Shown: piece by piece, positions 8,368-17,762 of the stretch
How the letters are laid out: each line of letters opens with the position of its first letter
How positions within the stretch are numbered: the stretch's first letter is position 1
Source of the DNA: Leptolyngbyaceae cyanobacterium RM1_1_2
Lineage (GTDB): Bacteria > Cyanobacteriota > Cyanobacteriia > Phormidesmidales > Phormidesmidaceae
Reading direction: 5' to 3'
NCBI GenBank assembly: GCA_012032345.1
Contig: JAAUQI010000016.1
Span: forward strand, 1 to 64,000
Length of the DNA stretch: 64,000 nt
Translations under genes and position numbers: made by a program
The notes under the pieces: generated by a model
The model's input: only the letters and a program-made list of their open reading frames with translations
The model's database searches: none
Told to the model about the DNA's origin: nothing

Positions 8368-9909
8368 ATGACGCTAACTGAGCAAGTATTAAGCCAGCTT
8401 CCAGGTGACATGCTGGGTGGGCTGAGAAAAGCCGATCAGCGATGGCAGTCGCTGAAGGCAGAGACTGTTCCAGCACCAAACGTAGTTGAAATAAGGGCCG
8501 AAGTCCTCACAGAGCTGGACTGGGACGTTGTTATCTGCGGCGGGACGCTGGGAGTTTTGCTGGGGGCGGCGCTAGCCCAGCGGGGTTGGCGAGTGGCCCT
8601 GCTGGAAAAAGGGCCGCTGCGGGGACGAGAGCAAGAGTGGAATATTTCTCGCCATGAGCTATCGGTGCTGGTTGAGCTGGGCTTGCTGAGCCAGTCAGAA
8701 CTAGAGGCCGCGATCGCCACCGAGTACAACCCGGCCCGCATTAGCTTTTTAGGCGGAGCCAATCACTGGGTCACCGATGTACTCAACGTGGGGGTCTATC
8801 CTGTTAGGCTGCTGGAAACCCTAAAGCAAAAGTTTCTGACGGCAGGTGGAGGGCTGTTCGAGCAAACCGCTTTTGAATTTGCTATCGTTCATCCTAACGG
8901 CGTCGCGGTGCAGGCCGGAGACAGTTTCAAAACCAGGCTGCTTATTGACGTCATGGGTCACTTTTCGCCCATTGCTCAGCAGGCCCGAGCCGGACAGAAG
9001 CCTGATGCGGTTTGCCTGGTCGTTGGCAGCTGCGCTGAGGGCTTTGAGGAAAACAAAACGGGCGATCTAATGGCCTCATTCACCCCCATTCGCAACCAGT
9101 GCCAGTATTTTTGGGAGGCGTTTCCGGCCAAAGACGGGCGCACCACCTACCTGTTTACTTATCTAGACGCGCACCCGAGTCGGCCTGATTTAGAGACTCT
9201 GTTTGAGGAGTATCTCACCCTGCTGCCGACATATCAGCAGGTGAGCCTAGAGCAGCTCAAATTCAAGCGAGCACTCTTTGGCTTTTTTCCCTGCTACAAA
9301 GACAGCCCCCTGCGCTTTAGCTGGAACCGAATGCTAGCTGCAGGTGACAGCAGCGGCAGCCAGTCTCCTCTGAGCTTTGGGGGGTTTGGGGCCATGATTC
9401 GTCACTTAAAACGGCTAGCCCAGGGGATCGATGAAGCGTTAACTCAGGACTTGCTGACAGCCGCAGACCTGGGAAAATTGCAGCCCTACCAGCCCAACTT
9501 GTCCGTCACCTGGCTGTTTCAAAAGTCAATGAGCGTTGGCGTCGAGCAAACTCTGCCAGAAAACCGTATTAACGAAGTGCTAGCAGCCATTTTTCAAGAT
9601 ATGGCTCAGCTAGGAGATCCCGTCCTCAAACCTTTTTTACAAGACGTAGTTCAGTTTCCAGCCCTAGCGCAAACCCTGCTCAAAACCTCAGTTGCTCATC
9701 CGCTGCTGGTAGCTAAAATTGTTCCTCAAGTGGGTCTAGAGAGCTTAATTGGCTGGATGGGGCACTATGCTAATCTGGCTGCTTATAGCGCCCTCCATCC
9801 TTGGGGTCAGTTAGCTAAACCCTGGGCCGAAAGGCTCTCGCCTCAGCAGCGCTATGGCTACCATCGCTGGCTAGAGGCGCTGAAGTATGGCTCTGGGCAA
9901 GACTATTAG
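8368..9909 (+). CDS. cruP: CruP, lycopene-cyclase-like FAD protein
   Basis: The 513-residue flavoprotein has a Rossmann FAD site near residues 52-72 (WDVVICGGTLGVLLGAALA) followed by LLEKGPLRGREQEWNISR, a stretch shared with plant and cyanobacterial CruP. CruP is a paralogue of the CruA lycopene cyclase; the plant protein has been linked to limiting beta-carotene epoxide under low-oxygen stress rather than to strong cyclase activity. A second FAD-contact motif is AAGDSSGSQSPLSFGGFG near residue 330. The C-terminal 150 residues are helical. One base separates its stop from the sirB1-like ATG, so the two are likely co-transcribed. Confidence 0.85.
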   Translation: MTLTEQVLSQLPGDMLGGLRKADQRWQSLKAETVPAPNVVEIRAEVLTELDWDVVICGGTLGVLLGAALAQRGWRVALLEKGPLRGREQEWNISRHELSVLVELGLLSQSELEAAIATEYNPARISFLGGANHWVTDVLNVGVYPVRLLETLKQKFLTAGGGLFEQTAFEFAIVHPNGVAVQAGDSFKTRLLIDVMGHFSPIAQQARAGQKPDAVCLVVGSCAEGFEENKTGDLMASFTPIRNQCQYFWEAFPAKDGRTTYLFTYLDAHPSRPDLETLFEEYLTLLPTYQQVSLEQLKFKRALFGFFPCYKDSPLRFSWNRMLAAGDSSGSQSPLSFGGFGAMIRHLKRLAQGIDEALTQDLLTAADLGKLQPYQPNLSVTWLFQKSMSVGVEQTLPENRINEVLAAIFQDMAQLGDPVLKPFLQDVVQFPALAQTLLKTSVAHPLLVAKIVPQVGLESLIGWMGHYANLAAYSALHPWGQLAKPWAERLSPQQRYGYHRWLEALKYGSGQDY

Positions 9910-9910
9910 C

Positions 9911-10744
9911 ATGAATTTTTTAACGGCGCGACAGCGGTTCTATCAGGAGATTCAGCAGCCCAATGCGCAGATCGATCTGGCGGCGGCAGCCCTCTACATT
10001 GCTCAGGAAGAATACCCGGCCTTAGACGTGGAAGCATACCTCAGCGCCCTCGATGCTCTAGCGGCTGAGGCCAGCGATCGCCTGCCTGCTGAGTCTTATC
10101 CACTCAAAATCATTCAGGCCATTAGCCAGTATCTGTTTGCAGATCTAGGCTTTAGGGGCAACCAGCAGGACTATTACAGTCCGCAAAATAGCTTTCTTAA
10201 CGACGTTATCGATCGCCGTACAGGCATTCCGATTACGCTGGCGCTGGTTTATTTAGAAATTGCTAAGCGCCTTAATTTTCCTATGGTCGGGGTGGGGATG
10301 CCGGGGCATTTTTTAATTCGTCCGGCGATCGCTGAGATGAGTGTGTTTGTGGATGCTTTTCATCAGGGAGAGATACTTTTCCCAGAAGACTGTGAGGCCA
10401 GACTACAGCAGATTTACGGCCAGCCCGTAGCTTTACAGGACGAGTTTTTGCAACCGGTTTCAGCTCGGGCATTTCTGGCTAGAATGCTAACCAATCTGAA
10501 AATGATTTACGTCAGCTGCCAGCAGCTTGAAAAGGCGCTATCGGCAACGGAGCGGATTCTGCTACTGTTTCCAGATGCGATTTACCAGCGCCGCGATCGC
10601 GGTTTGCTTTACTACGAGACGGGACAGTTCACAGCCGCCTGCCGCGATTTAGCGGCCTATGTCGAGTCCGCTGCCGCCGCCGAGGATCGACCGCAGATTA
10701 TGCGCCTGCTCAATCGGCTCGATCCTGACTGGAAAAATCGCTAG
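9911..10744 (+). CDS. SirB1-family transglutaminase-like/TPR protein
   Basis: The 277-residue protein contains the SirB1 N-terminal domain with FLNDVIDRRTGIPITLALVY and GVGMPGHFLIR, where the His lies in the papain/transglutaminase-like core. TPR-like helices occupy about residues 195-275 (LEKALSATERILLLFPDA). Function in cyanobacteria is not established, and the catalytic Cys expected of a true transglutaminase is not obvious. ATG at 9911 follows the cruP stop by one base; an in-frame ATG at 9887 lies inside cruP and is less likely. Confidence 0.82.
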   Translation: MNFLTARQRFYQEIQQPNAQIDLAAAALYIAQEEYPALDVEAYLSALDALAAEASDRLPAESYPLKIIQAISQYLFADLGFRGNQQDYYSPQNSFLNDVIDRRTGIPITLALVYLEIAKRLNFPMVGVGMPGHFLIRPAIAEMSVFVDAFHQGEILFPEDCEARLQQIYGQPVALQDEFLQPVSARAFLARMLTNLKMIYVSCQQLEKALSATERILLLFPDAIYQRRDRGLLYYETGQFTAACRDLAAYVESAAAAEDRPQIMRLLNRLDPDWKNR

Positions 10745-10803
10745 CTGTTTGTGAAATGTCTCCTCAAAGTTCACGCGATCGCTGGCCGGATTGTATCTAG
10801 TGA

Positions 10804-10835
10804 TACTCAGGCAGTACTCAGGCGTACTCAGGCAG
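10804..10835 (+). repeat. Triplicated TACTCAGGC repeat in the hisA promoter region
   Basis: Three head-to-tail units of 11, 10 and 11 bases, TACTCAGGCAG, TACTCAGGCG and TACTCAGGCAG, run directly into TACAAT (10836-10841), a plausible -10 box for hisA. The repeats occupy the place of the -35/spacer region. Confidence 0.75.
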
Positions 10836-10867
10836 TACAATAGACTCTGCCGATTTGAACCGCCACT

Positions 10868-11640
10868 ATGAATGTTATTCCCGCGATTGACCTATTAGGG
10901 GGCCGCTGTGTCCGCCTCTATCAGGGAGACTATGAGCAGCCTCAAATATTTAGCCAAGATCCAGTAGCGATCGCGCAGCAGTGGGTCGATCAGGGGGCCA
11001 CACGGCTGCACCTAGTGGATTTAGACGGAGCCAAAGCAGGTAAGCCAGAAAACTGGGACGCCATTAGAAAAATTGTTCAGGCTGTGAGCATCCCAGTTGA
11101 GGTCGGGGGGGACTGCGCACCTATCAGCGAGTGACTGAGCTATTTAGCTGGGGAGTGCGCTACGGAATTTTAGGCACGGCGGCGATCGAAAACCCGGACT
11201 TAGTCGGGCAGCTTAGCGCCGAATTTCCGGGACAGGTGATTGTCGGCATTGACGCCAGAGAGGGCAAAGTCGCCACCAAAGGCTGGCTAGAAACCTCAGC
11301 AGTAGACGCGATCGCTCTGGCCCAACAGGTAGCGGCCTTGGGTGCCGCCGAGATTATCTATACTGACATTCAGCGTGACGGTACCTTGAAAGGGCCTAAT
11401 CTATCGGCGCTGCGGCAGATGGCCCAGGCAGTTGATATTCCGGTGATTGCCTCTGGCGGCATTGGTTCTCTCAGTGATGTCCTTAGCCTGCTGAGTCTGG
11501 TTCCTGTCGGCGTGACGGGTATGATTGTGGGCCGAGCGCTTTATACAGGCGACGTTTCTCTAAAAGAGGCTATCAGGGCGGTCGGGCCAGGTCGGTGGCA
11601 AGACGTGCCGCCTGACTTTGGTCAGTCTGCGCTGGCTTAA
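10868..11640 (+). pseudogene. hisA: HisA (ProFAR isomerase), frameshifted in a G run
   Basis: HisA (EC 5.3.1.16) isomerises ProFAR to PRFAR in histidine synthesis. The N-terminal half [20 protein letters not shown] with the catalytic Asp8 is in one frame; the second half ([18 protein letters not shown] to the end, with the second catalytic Asp in [15 protein letters not shown]) is in the next frame. The break is at seven G (11105-11111). One added G restores [17 protein letters not shown] and a 257-residue, full-length enzyme. With no second hisA visible here and the gene essential for prototrophy, a sequence error is likely. Confidence 0.9.
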
Positions 11641-11650
11641 CCCATCAAAT

Positions 11651-12229
11651 CTAGTCTGGAAACGCTAGGCCCGTGCGCGGATCGCGGATGTATAGCCCCA
11701 GGGTGAGCGAATTCATCACGGTATTCCAAATTGGAATCTGGGCCTCAGCCTGATCGGCCCAGTATTCAAACGTCAGCAAGCACTGGACTCCTGACCCCAG
11801 ACCGATACCAATGCGTGAATAGGCTTCACGGGGGTCGGCCTGATGATCGATGAACTTAAGCTGTGTCCAGACGATTCGCGCTGTCTGGCGCTTGAGCTTG
11901 ACCACATCGCCAGTTTCAATCACGTCTCGCTTATCTTCGCGGGCAATTTTTTTAAGAATACCTGCTAGGGGAAAATCCTGTAGCTGCTCGGTCGGTACGT
12001 GGTTGAAAGAGACCTCTAGGCGGCAGTCATCATCTGGCGGCTTTTTGTCTGCAAACCAAAATGAATTCTCTTCTACTTCAAAATGCCAGCTCTGCGGCAC
12101 GTCAAAGCGCACAGCTCCGCGTCCGGCCACAAAAATTTTGTAGCCCTCTGGGGCCTGCCAGCGATGATCCTGGTCTAGCTCAAGGGTTTCTTTGATCCAC
12201 TTGAGGTTGCTTTTCTTGCGCTTGCCCAT
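11651..12229 (-). CDS. Conserved protein of unknown function
   Basis: The 192-residue protein starts with a basic segment (MGKRKKSNLKWIKETLEL) and has no signal peptide. The middle part (AVRFDVPQSWHFE, CRLEVSFNHVP) and the end (IPIWNTVMNSLTLG) recall the beta-rich Mog1/PsbP/DcrB-type fold, but that is a weak impression. It converges on hisA with a 10-base gap. I do not recognise a characterised homologue. Confidence 0.6.
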   Translation of the reverse strand: MGKRKKSNLKWIKETLELDQDHRWQAPEGYKIFVAGRGAVRFDVPQSWHFEVEENSFWFADKKPPDDDCRLEVSFNHVPTEQLQDFPLAGILKKIAREDKRDVIETGDVVKLKRQTARIVWTQLKFIDHQADPREAYSRIGIGLGSGVQCLLTFEYWADQAEAQIPIWNTVMNSLTLGLYIRDPRTGLAFPD

Positions 12230-12287
12230 AGATCCAGGTCAAAATTTGAGTCTTGTTGCTAGCTTAGCGAAAGTTTTCGTTTTGGCT

Positions 12288-12311
12288 GCTGCCTGAAATC
12301 AGGCAGCTTTT
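12288..12311 (+). other. Terminator-like hairpin upstream of rarA
   Basis: GCTGCCTGA (12288-12296) pairs perfectly with TCAGGCAGC (12299-12307) across a two-base loop, followed by four T. No plus-strand gene precedes it directly, so it could stop readthrough or act in the rarA leader, since it lies 57 bases before the ATG. Confidence 0.45.
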
Positions 12312-12367
12312 GATCATGATTATAGTGAGAGTGAATGCTCTAAGAGCCTAATGCTCCTGATAATCTT

Positions 12368-14578
12368 ATGGATCTGTTTGACCAGCATCGCCAGCAGCTC
12401 ATAGAACGAGAAGCCCCCCTTGCCGCCCGAATGCGTCCGCGATCGCTGGCTGAATTTGTCGGTCAAGATGGCATCATCGGGCCAGGACGTTTGCTGCGGC
12501 GGGCAGTCCAGGCAGATCAGCTGTCATCGCTGATTTTTTATGGGCCACCCGGAACCGGCAAAACTACGCTGGCCAGGGTGATTGCCAACACTACCAAAGC
12601 CCATTTTATTGCTATTAATGCCGTGCTGTCGGGGGTCAAAGAGATCCGTGAAGCGATCGCCATCGCCCAAGAAAAACGCGGACGGTACAGCCAGCGAACA
12701 ATTTTGTTTGTCGATGAGGTACACCGCTTCAACAAGGCTCAGCAAGACGCTCTGCTGCCCTGGGTTGAAAATGGCACGGTTGTTTTAATCGGAGCAACAA
12801 CTGAAAATCCTTTCTTTGAAGTCAACAAAGCACTGGTTAGTCGGTCGCGGCTGTTTCAGCTTAAACCGTTAACAGCGGCTGATCTGAAGCAGGTTATGGC
12901 TCAGGCGCTCAGGGATTGCGATCGCGGCTACGGCAGCAGACAAATTGAGCTGAAGACAGCCGCCTTAGATCATCTGGTCAATATTGCCAACGGCGACGCC
13001 CGCACCCTGCTTAACGCTCTGGAACTAGCGGTCGAGACCACCCCACCCGATGAAAACGGCACAGTTCAGGTGACGCTGGCCGTAGCCGAAGACTCAATTC
13101 AGCAGCGGGCCGTTCTCTACGATAAAGAAGGCGACGTCCACTTTGATACCATCAGCGCCCTGATTAAAAGCATTCGGGGTTCAGATGCTGACGCGGCGCT
13201 CTACTGGCTGGCCCAGATGGTCTATGCCGGCGAAGACCCACGCTACATTTTTCGCCGCCTGCTGATTCTTGCCAGTGAAGATGTGGGACTAGCAGATCCA
13301 ACTGCGATCGCGGTGGTGACTAGCTGCGCGGCTGCTTTTGACCGTATCGGCATGCCAGAAGGTCGCTATCCGCTGGCGCAGGCAACCCTGTATCTGGCAA
13401 CGGCCCCCAAATCTAATAGCACTATGGGCTTTTTTGACGCTTTAGCTACGGTGGAGCAGGCCCAGCAGCCCGATATTCCTAACCCCATGCGAGATGCCAG
13501 CCGCGATCAAAAAGGGTTTGGCCACGGTCAGGGCTATCTTTATCCCCACGCCTACCGCGATCACTGGGTGGCTCAGCAGTATTTGCCCAGCAGCTTACAA
13601 GGTCAGGTGTTTTATCAACCCTCTAGTCAGGGGTACGAAGGCACAATTCAAACCCAGGTGGCACGACAGCGGGAGGCCCAGCTAGCGACCTTTACAGGTA
13701 GTGAGCTGCCAGAGATGCTGACCTATAGCGCCCCGGATACCCAGCGCGATCGCTGGCTGCAGCGCAGTTTGGCCCAGGCCGGAGAGCGGCTAGCTCAGAT
13801 CCGCGATCGCCTGTTTGAGCTAGCCCAGCCCCAGCGCCATCATCTGATTTTGGATCTCAATGCGGCTAGTGGTCTGCTGACCTGGGAAGCCCTACGCCGG
13901 GTGCCTGAAGGTGGCGTTTATGCTCTGGTCTATCGCTTAACCGACCAGCAGGCGCTGCTAGAGCAGGTACAGGCTCTAGCAGCCCTGAACCGTCCGGTGA
14001 TTTTGCAGGCTCAGGCATCAGATCCGCTGGCCGCGATCGCTGATGAAGCTATAGAGTTTGATCGCATAATTGGGCGTAATGTTCTAGCCGCTGTGGGCGA
14101 TCGCCGAAAATTCTTTCAGCAGATATCACAGCGGCTAGCGGCTGGTGGCTGCCTGGTTCTAATAGAAAACCTACCCCAAGCTGGACAGGCTCTTTATCAG
14201 TTGCTCTCGCCTGACACTGTAGATCCCAGAGTTTATCAAGCCCTAGCTACGGCTGAAGCAGACATCTACAGCCACCAGTTCAGCCTAGAGCAGTCTGGGG
14301 CAGAACTCTTGCAAAACTGCGAGATAGCTGGATTGAGCGGATCTGTAAAGACGATCTCAACCAAAATTGAGCTATACGTCTCACCTCAAATACTAGAGCG
14401 CTGGTTCCAACTCTCAAAATCTGGGAAACCAAGCTATGGTGATCATCTCAAACGCTCACTCACGTCAGAGGATTTTGAGGTAGTACGTGCCGCCTTTAGC
14501 CAACAGCTCCTCAATCAGACAGCCACCTGGCAGGGACAACTGCTGCTTTTGCAAGCGCAGCGAGCCACTGCAAACTAA
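12368..14578 (+). CDS. rarA: RarA/MgsA-like AAA+ ATPase fused to a methyltransferase-like domain
   Basis: Residues 1 to about 430 are replication-associated recombination ATPase RarA: RPRSLAEFVGQDGIIGPG, Walker A GPPGTGKT (59-66), Walker B ILFVDEVHRF, sensor ATTENP, and the C-terminal tetramerisation part ending near FYQPSSQGYEG. RarA acts at stalled replication forks. Residues about 440-736 form an extra domain with HLILDLNAASGLLTWEALRR, reminiscent of the SAM-binding motif I of class I methyltransferases. This long fusion is seen in cyanobacterial RarA proteins; the role of the extra domain is unknown and its SAM-binding glycines are degenerate. Confidence 0.85.
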   Translation: MDLFDQHRQQLIEREAPLAARMRPRSLAEFVGQDGIIGPGRLLRRAVQADQLSSLIFYGPPGTGKTTLARVIANTTKAHFIAINAVLSGVKEIREAIAIAQEKRGRYSQRTILFVDEVHRFNKAQQDALLPWVENGTVVLIGATTENPFFEVNKALVSRSRLFQLKPLTAADLKQVMAQALRDCDRGYGSRQIELKTAALDHLVNIANGDARTLLNALELAVETTPPDENGTVQVTLAVAEDSIQQRAVLYDKEGDVHFDTISALIKSIRGSDADAALYWLAQMVYAGEDPRYIFRRLLILASEDVGLADPTAIAVVTSCAAAFDRIGMPEGRYPLAQATLYLATAPKSNSTMGFFDALATVEQAQQPDIPNPMRDASRDQKGFGHGQGYLYPHAYRDHWVAQQYLPSSLQGQVFYQPSSQGYEGTIQTQVARQREAQLATFTGSELPEMLTYSAPDTQRDRWLQRSLAQAGERLAQIRDRLFELAQPQRHHLILDLNAASGLLTWEALRRVPEGGVYALVYRLTDQQALLEQVQALAALNRPVILQAQASDPLAAIADEAIEFDRIIGRNVLAAVGDRRKFFQQISQRLAAGGCLVLIENLPQAGQALYQLLSPDTVDPRVYQALATAEADIYSHQFSLEQSGAELLQNCEIAGLSGSVKTISTKIELYVSPQILERWFQLSKSGKPSYGDHLKRSLTSEDFEVVRAAFSQQLLNQTATWQGQLLLLQAQRATAN

Positions 14579-14645
14579 AGTCTCCTAATCCAATTTTTAG
14601 ACCAGAGCCTAATGAGACAAACCTCAGCCCCACATGGGTTCAGGC

Positions 14646-15035
14646 TCACTTCTTTAAATCGCGGGCCATGTTGCGGAAGGTATCCATACTGCTGTCAGGC
14701 TGACGCCGCTGCCGCTGAAATGTTTGACCTGCTGTATCTGCCATTCCTTGAGACTGGCCTGCCTGAGAAAAGTCCGTCGCTGGTTGCCCATTTTTGTTCA
14801 CATCGGTACTTCCCAAAGACGAGATCTGCCGAACTTTCTCGAGCTCTTCTGCGACGCCCTTTTTCTTTGCGTAGGTACGCCTAACAGTTTTGGCCGTGCG
14901 CATGTAGTCAATGTCGCCAAATGACTTAGCGTCGTCTTCACTCAAGAAAAAAGCTTTTTCTTGCTTAGGAGGCTTAGGAGCTACCTCTTTGTCTTTCTTA
15001 GAGCCACCAAAAAGCCCACGGATAAATCCAGTCAT
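14646..15035 (-). CDS. Conserved small cyanobacterial protein, unknown function
   Basis: From ATG at 15035 (preceded by GGGAG) the product is 129 residues: MTGFIRGLFGGSKKDKE followed by a Lys/Pro-rich linker, a segment FFLSEDDAKSFGDIDYMRTAKTVRRT, and a polar C-terminus. It has no membrane segment. A longer in-frame start at 15080 has no ribosome site. I recognise it only as a cyanobacteria-type hypothetical protein. It converges with rarA. Confidence 0.6.
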   Translation of the reverse strand: MTGFIRGLFGGSKKDKEVAPKPPKQEKAFFLSEDDAKSFGDIDYMRTAKTVRRTYAKKKGVAEELEKVRQISSLGSTDVNKNGQPATDFSQAGQSQGMADTAGQTFQRQRRQPDSSMDTFRNMARDLKK

Positions 15036-15236
15036 TCTTACTTCGCTCCCTCTGCCTGAATAAATTAAGATTTGCAACACCTACTCTCATCTCAGTGTAG
15101 CTTTTCCGGGGATTTTTTTGTTCAGGCTAAAAATGATGACAGATTTTTTATGGATGCAGTACCCGCTCGGATTCTGCCCGAGCGGGTTGAGACAAGTCAG
15201 TACTCTCTAGCTGCTAGAAGCTGCTGCCAGAGAGAC

Positions 15237-15545
15237 CTAAAGCTTACGCTGGTAGTCTTCTAATAAATCCATCAGACTGACCTGACACTGCATGGGTAGC
15301 AGATCAATCAGGGCAACTTCGTGACGCCCGCCCCCCAGCTTTATAGGAGTGCTGCGTAAAATATCAAGGACTTTCTTCTCTTCTAGCTGATTATCTTTCA
15401 GCATGGGATAAAACTTTTCGGCCAGAGGCGTGTGCAGCTTGGCGTCTCCCAGATAAAGGTGCCACTTGGCAATGTCTAGATAAACCTGCTCTCCAATTTC
15501 TGCCGCTAGCGCTTCAATTGCCGCTGATGTATTGGAATAAGTCAT
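15237..15545 (-). CDS. Conserved cyanobacterial protein, probably DUF3181
   Basis: This soluble 102-residue helical protein includes EIGEQVYLDIAKWHLYLGDAKLH and a C-terminus SLMDLLEDYQ. The pattern resembles DUF3181, a cyanobacterial family of unknown role; the name is given with reserve. Single gene with its own flanks. Confidence 0.6.
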   Translation of the reverse strand: MTYSNTSAAIEALAAEIGEQVYLDIAKWHLYLGDAKLHTPLAEKFYPMLKDNQLEEKKVLDILRSTPIKLGGGRHEVALIDLLPMQCQVSLMDLLEDYQRKL

Positions 15546-15652
15546 GCCTGACCTCGGTTAATCTACGCGTGTATTTTAAAGAGCATCTAAAGACTTTAGC
15601 TCCCCTGAGAGAGGGATTTTGATAGAGGAGGAGTGTCCCTAGGAGGCAAACC

Positions 15653-15904
15653 CTAAGCAACCGGATCAGAGTAGTCGGCTATGCTGAAAATGTAGGCAGC
15701 ATGTGCCAGCAAACCCCCTCCCCAAATCACGGTTACCCACAGTACCCAGGGTACCCACAGCGGATTAACCTGATGGAAAAACCAGAGTCCCGAATTGACA
15801 GCAGCGAAAGCAGCCACATGCACCGCGAAGTTTATTCGATCTTCTAGTTTGCGATAGGCCGGATCGTTCGCTCGGTCGGGTTTACGAGGCCAGCGAGGAG
15901 GCAT
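15653..15904 (-). CDS. Small 2TM-domain membrane protein
   Basis: The 83-residue protein has a charged N-terminus (PPRWPRKPDRANDPAYRKLEDR) followed by two hydrophobic helices, about residues 28-45 and 50-75, separated by NPLWVPW. This layout fits the 2TM domain family often found near kinases and in cyanobacterial membranes. Function unknown. Confidence 0.6.
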   Translation of the reverse strand: MPPRWPRKPDRANDPAYRKLEDRINFAVHVAAFAAVNSGLWFFHQVNPLWVPWVLWVTVIWGGGLLAHAAYIFSIADYSDPVA

Positions 15905-16086
15905 AGTGATAATTTCTAAGGGTTCTTTTTGATTCTACGTTGACAAGTGCCTGCTGTAGATTCTGTTAGCCGCTGACTCTCTAACAAGACAGGTCTGACT
16001 CAGGTATCCTCCCGAGCATTTCTTGCACCTATACAGATGCGTTTTCAAGTAGTATGATTTAAGACTGTGTCTAAATCAAACAGATC

Positions 16087-16284
16087 ATGCCAAAGCTAAA
16101 AACTCGCCGAGCAGCGGCCAAGCGCTTTCGCCGTAGCGGAAGCGGAAAAATTATGCGCCGCAAAGCCTTCAAAAATCATATGCTAGAGCATAAGTCAACT
16201 GCTCGCAAAACTCGGCTATCTCAGAAAACAGTTGTGCATGAGTCAGATGCAGAAAACGTCGAGACCATGCTGCCCTATCTATAG
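16087..16284 (+). CDS. rpmI: Ribosomal protein L35
   Basis: L35 is a small basic protein of the 50S subunit. The 65-residue product [20 protein letters not shown] with [12 protein letters not shown] is unmistakable. rplT follows 147 bases later; infC, often upstream in bacteria, is absent here as in many cyanobacteria. A TATGAT near 16053-16058 could be its -10 box. Confidence 0.96.
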   Translation: MPKLKTRRAAAKRFRRSGSGKIMRRKAFKNHMLEHKSTARKTRLSQKTVVHESDAENVETMLPYL

Positions 16285-16431
16285 CAGCAAAACATTTTTG
16301 TCTGGAGACAGCTCTAGCGGGTCTGAAGAAGAGATGTTTGGTGCAGAATGCCGTTCAGACCTATAAAGCCTGCAAGGCTTCAGAGAGCAAGGTGACCGTT
16401 GACTGTTGAACCTGTTAAGGAAAGTTAAGAA

Positions 16432-16782
16432 ATGGCACGTGTTAAACGCGGCAACGTAGCTCGTAAACGCCGCAAAAAGATACTAAAGCTAGCCAAGGGC
16501 TTTCGAGGCGCTCATTCTAAGCTGTTTCGTACCGCCAACCAGCAGGTCATGAAGTCGCTGCGCTATGCCTACCGCGATCGCCGTAACCGCAAGCGTGATT
16601 TTCGCCGTCTGTGGATTACTCGCATCAACGCCGCTGCTCGGCAAAACGGTATTAGCTATAGCCAGCTCATCGGACAGCTAAAACGGGCTAATATTCAAAT
16701 TAACCGTAAAATGCTGGCGCAGATGGCAGTTTTAGACCCCAGCAGCTTTAGCAAAGTAGTTGAGCTAGCCAGTAGGTCATAA
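16432..16782 (+). CDS. rplT: Ribosomal protein L20
   Basis: L20 binds 23S rRNA early in 50S assembly. The 116-residue sequence [20 protein letters not shown] with [20 protein letters not shown] is typical. AAGGAAAG lies just before the ATG. The 147-base rpmI-rplT spacer is long enough for a leader that could carry L20 autoregulation, but no specific structure was identified. Confidence 0.97.
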   Translation: MARVKRGNVARKRRKKILKLAKGFRGAHSKLFRTANQQVMKSLRYAYRDRRNRKRDFRRLWITRINAAARQNGISYSQLIGQLKRANIQINRKMLAQMAVLDPSSFSKVVELASRS

Positions 16783-16891
16783 GTGGGGCATAAATGAGTC
16801 ACAAATTGAAGCCACACCGCGTACCCGTCCCGATGGCATTTTGACGGTCTATGCGGATATAGGGCTTCAAGCTCAACGGATAGGTCTAGAT

Positions 16892-17701
16892 ATGTTCAGG
16901 GCAGTTTTCAGCTTTGGTGTAGCAGCGGCAGTCCTCACGGGCACTGCCGCTTTTGCTGCTGAACTCAGCGAGATTCAGGCCCGAGGCTATCTAATTGTTG
17001 GTGTCAAAGACAATCGCCCACCGCTGGGGTTTCGAGACGCTGGTGGAGAGATCACAGGCTTCGAGGCTGAGCTTGCCCGCCGTCTGGCGGAGGAAATCTT
17101 TGGCGACCCGGAAGCGGTGGTCTTAGAGCCGTTGACCAATCTAGAGCGCCTACCTGCAGTGCTGGACGGACAGGTAGATCTGGCAATAGCGGCGGTAACT
17201 ATCACCGAGGCGCGATCGCGGGTTGTAAGCTTTAGCGCTCCTTACTACCTTGACGGTATCGGCTTTGTCACCCGTCGTCCTGAAATTCAACAGATAGAAG
17301 ATTTGCAGTACCAGGCGATCGCGGTTCTAAACGGCTCTAATGCCATCAGCGCCCTGCGATATATTGTGCCAACGGCCCAGCTAGTAGCCGCTGATTCATA
17401 CCCACAAGCCTCGCAGCTGCTGCAGCAAGAGCAGGCGATCGCCTTTGCCGGAGACGTATCTGTCCTGGCAGGTTGGACACAAGATCAGCCCGAATACCGC
17501 CTCTTATCTGCCGCGATTTCGGCTGAGCCTTTGGCGGCTGTCATGCCCAAAGGAACGCAGTTTAACGAACTGAGGCGGCTGGTGAACTCAGCTATTGATC
17601 GCTGGTGTCGAGAAGGCTGGCTAGACGAGAGAATTAGCTATTGGAAACTGCCTCAAACGGTTCGTCTTCAAGATTCAATGTGTCTGAGGATCCTACCGTG
17701 A
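16892..17701 (+). CDS. Family-3 extracellular solute-binding protein
   Basis: The 269-residue protein has a signal peptide (MFRAVFSFGVAAAVLTGTAAFAAEL split at the Ala-rich end) and an SBP_bac_3 fold: GYLIVGVKDNRPPLGF, GFEAELARRLAEEI, GQVDLAIAAVTIT, SFSAPYY. Such proteins bind amino acids in the periplasm for ABC uptake. No permease or ATPase gene adjoins, so it may serve a transporter encoded elsewhere or act as a sensor. ATG at 16892 is preferred over an upstream TTG at 16841 because it begins the signal peptide. Confidence 0.8.
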   Translation: MFRAVFSFGVAAAVLTGTAAFAAELSEIQARGYLIVGVKDNRPPLGFRDAGGEITGFEAELARRLAEEIFGDPEAVVLEPLTNLERLPAVLDGQVDLAIAAVTITEARSRVVSFSAPYYLDGIGFVTRRPEIQQIEDLQYQAIAVLNGSNAISALRYIVPTAQLVAADSYPQASQLLQQEQAIAFAGDVSVLAGWTQDQPEYRLLSAAISAEPLAAVMPKGTQFNELRRLVNSAIDRWCREGWLDERISYWKLPQTVRLQDSMCLRILP

Positions 17702-17762
17702 ACCTAGCAGGCGATCTCGTGTCAAGATAGTTCCAGTAATGCAAACCGCGCTTTAAGGAAAT

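Noticed and set aside
11131..11640. Separate short HisA-like gene starting at GTG
   Set aside because: It is the second half of hisA; one added G restores a single 257-residue enzyme.
12288..12311. Terminator of hisA
   Set aside because: It lies more than 600 bases past hisA beyond a minus-strand gene, so it is kept only as an unassigned hairpin.
14600..14645. Terminator between rarA and the convergent gene
   Set aside because: GAGCCT/AGGCTC can pair, but the loop is about 30 bases and no T run follows.
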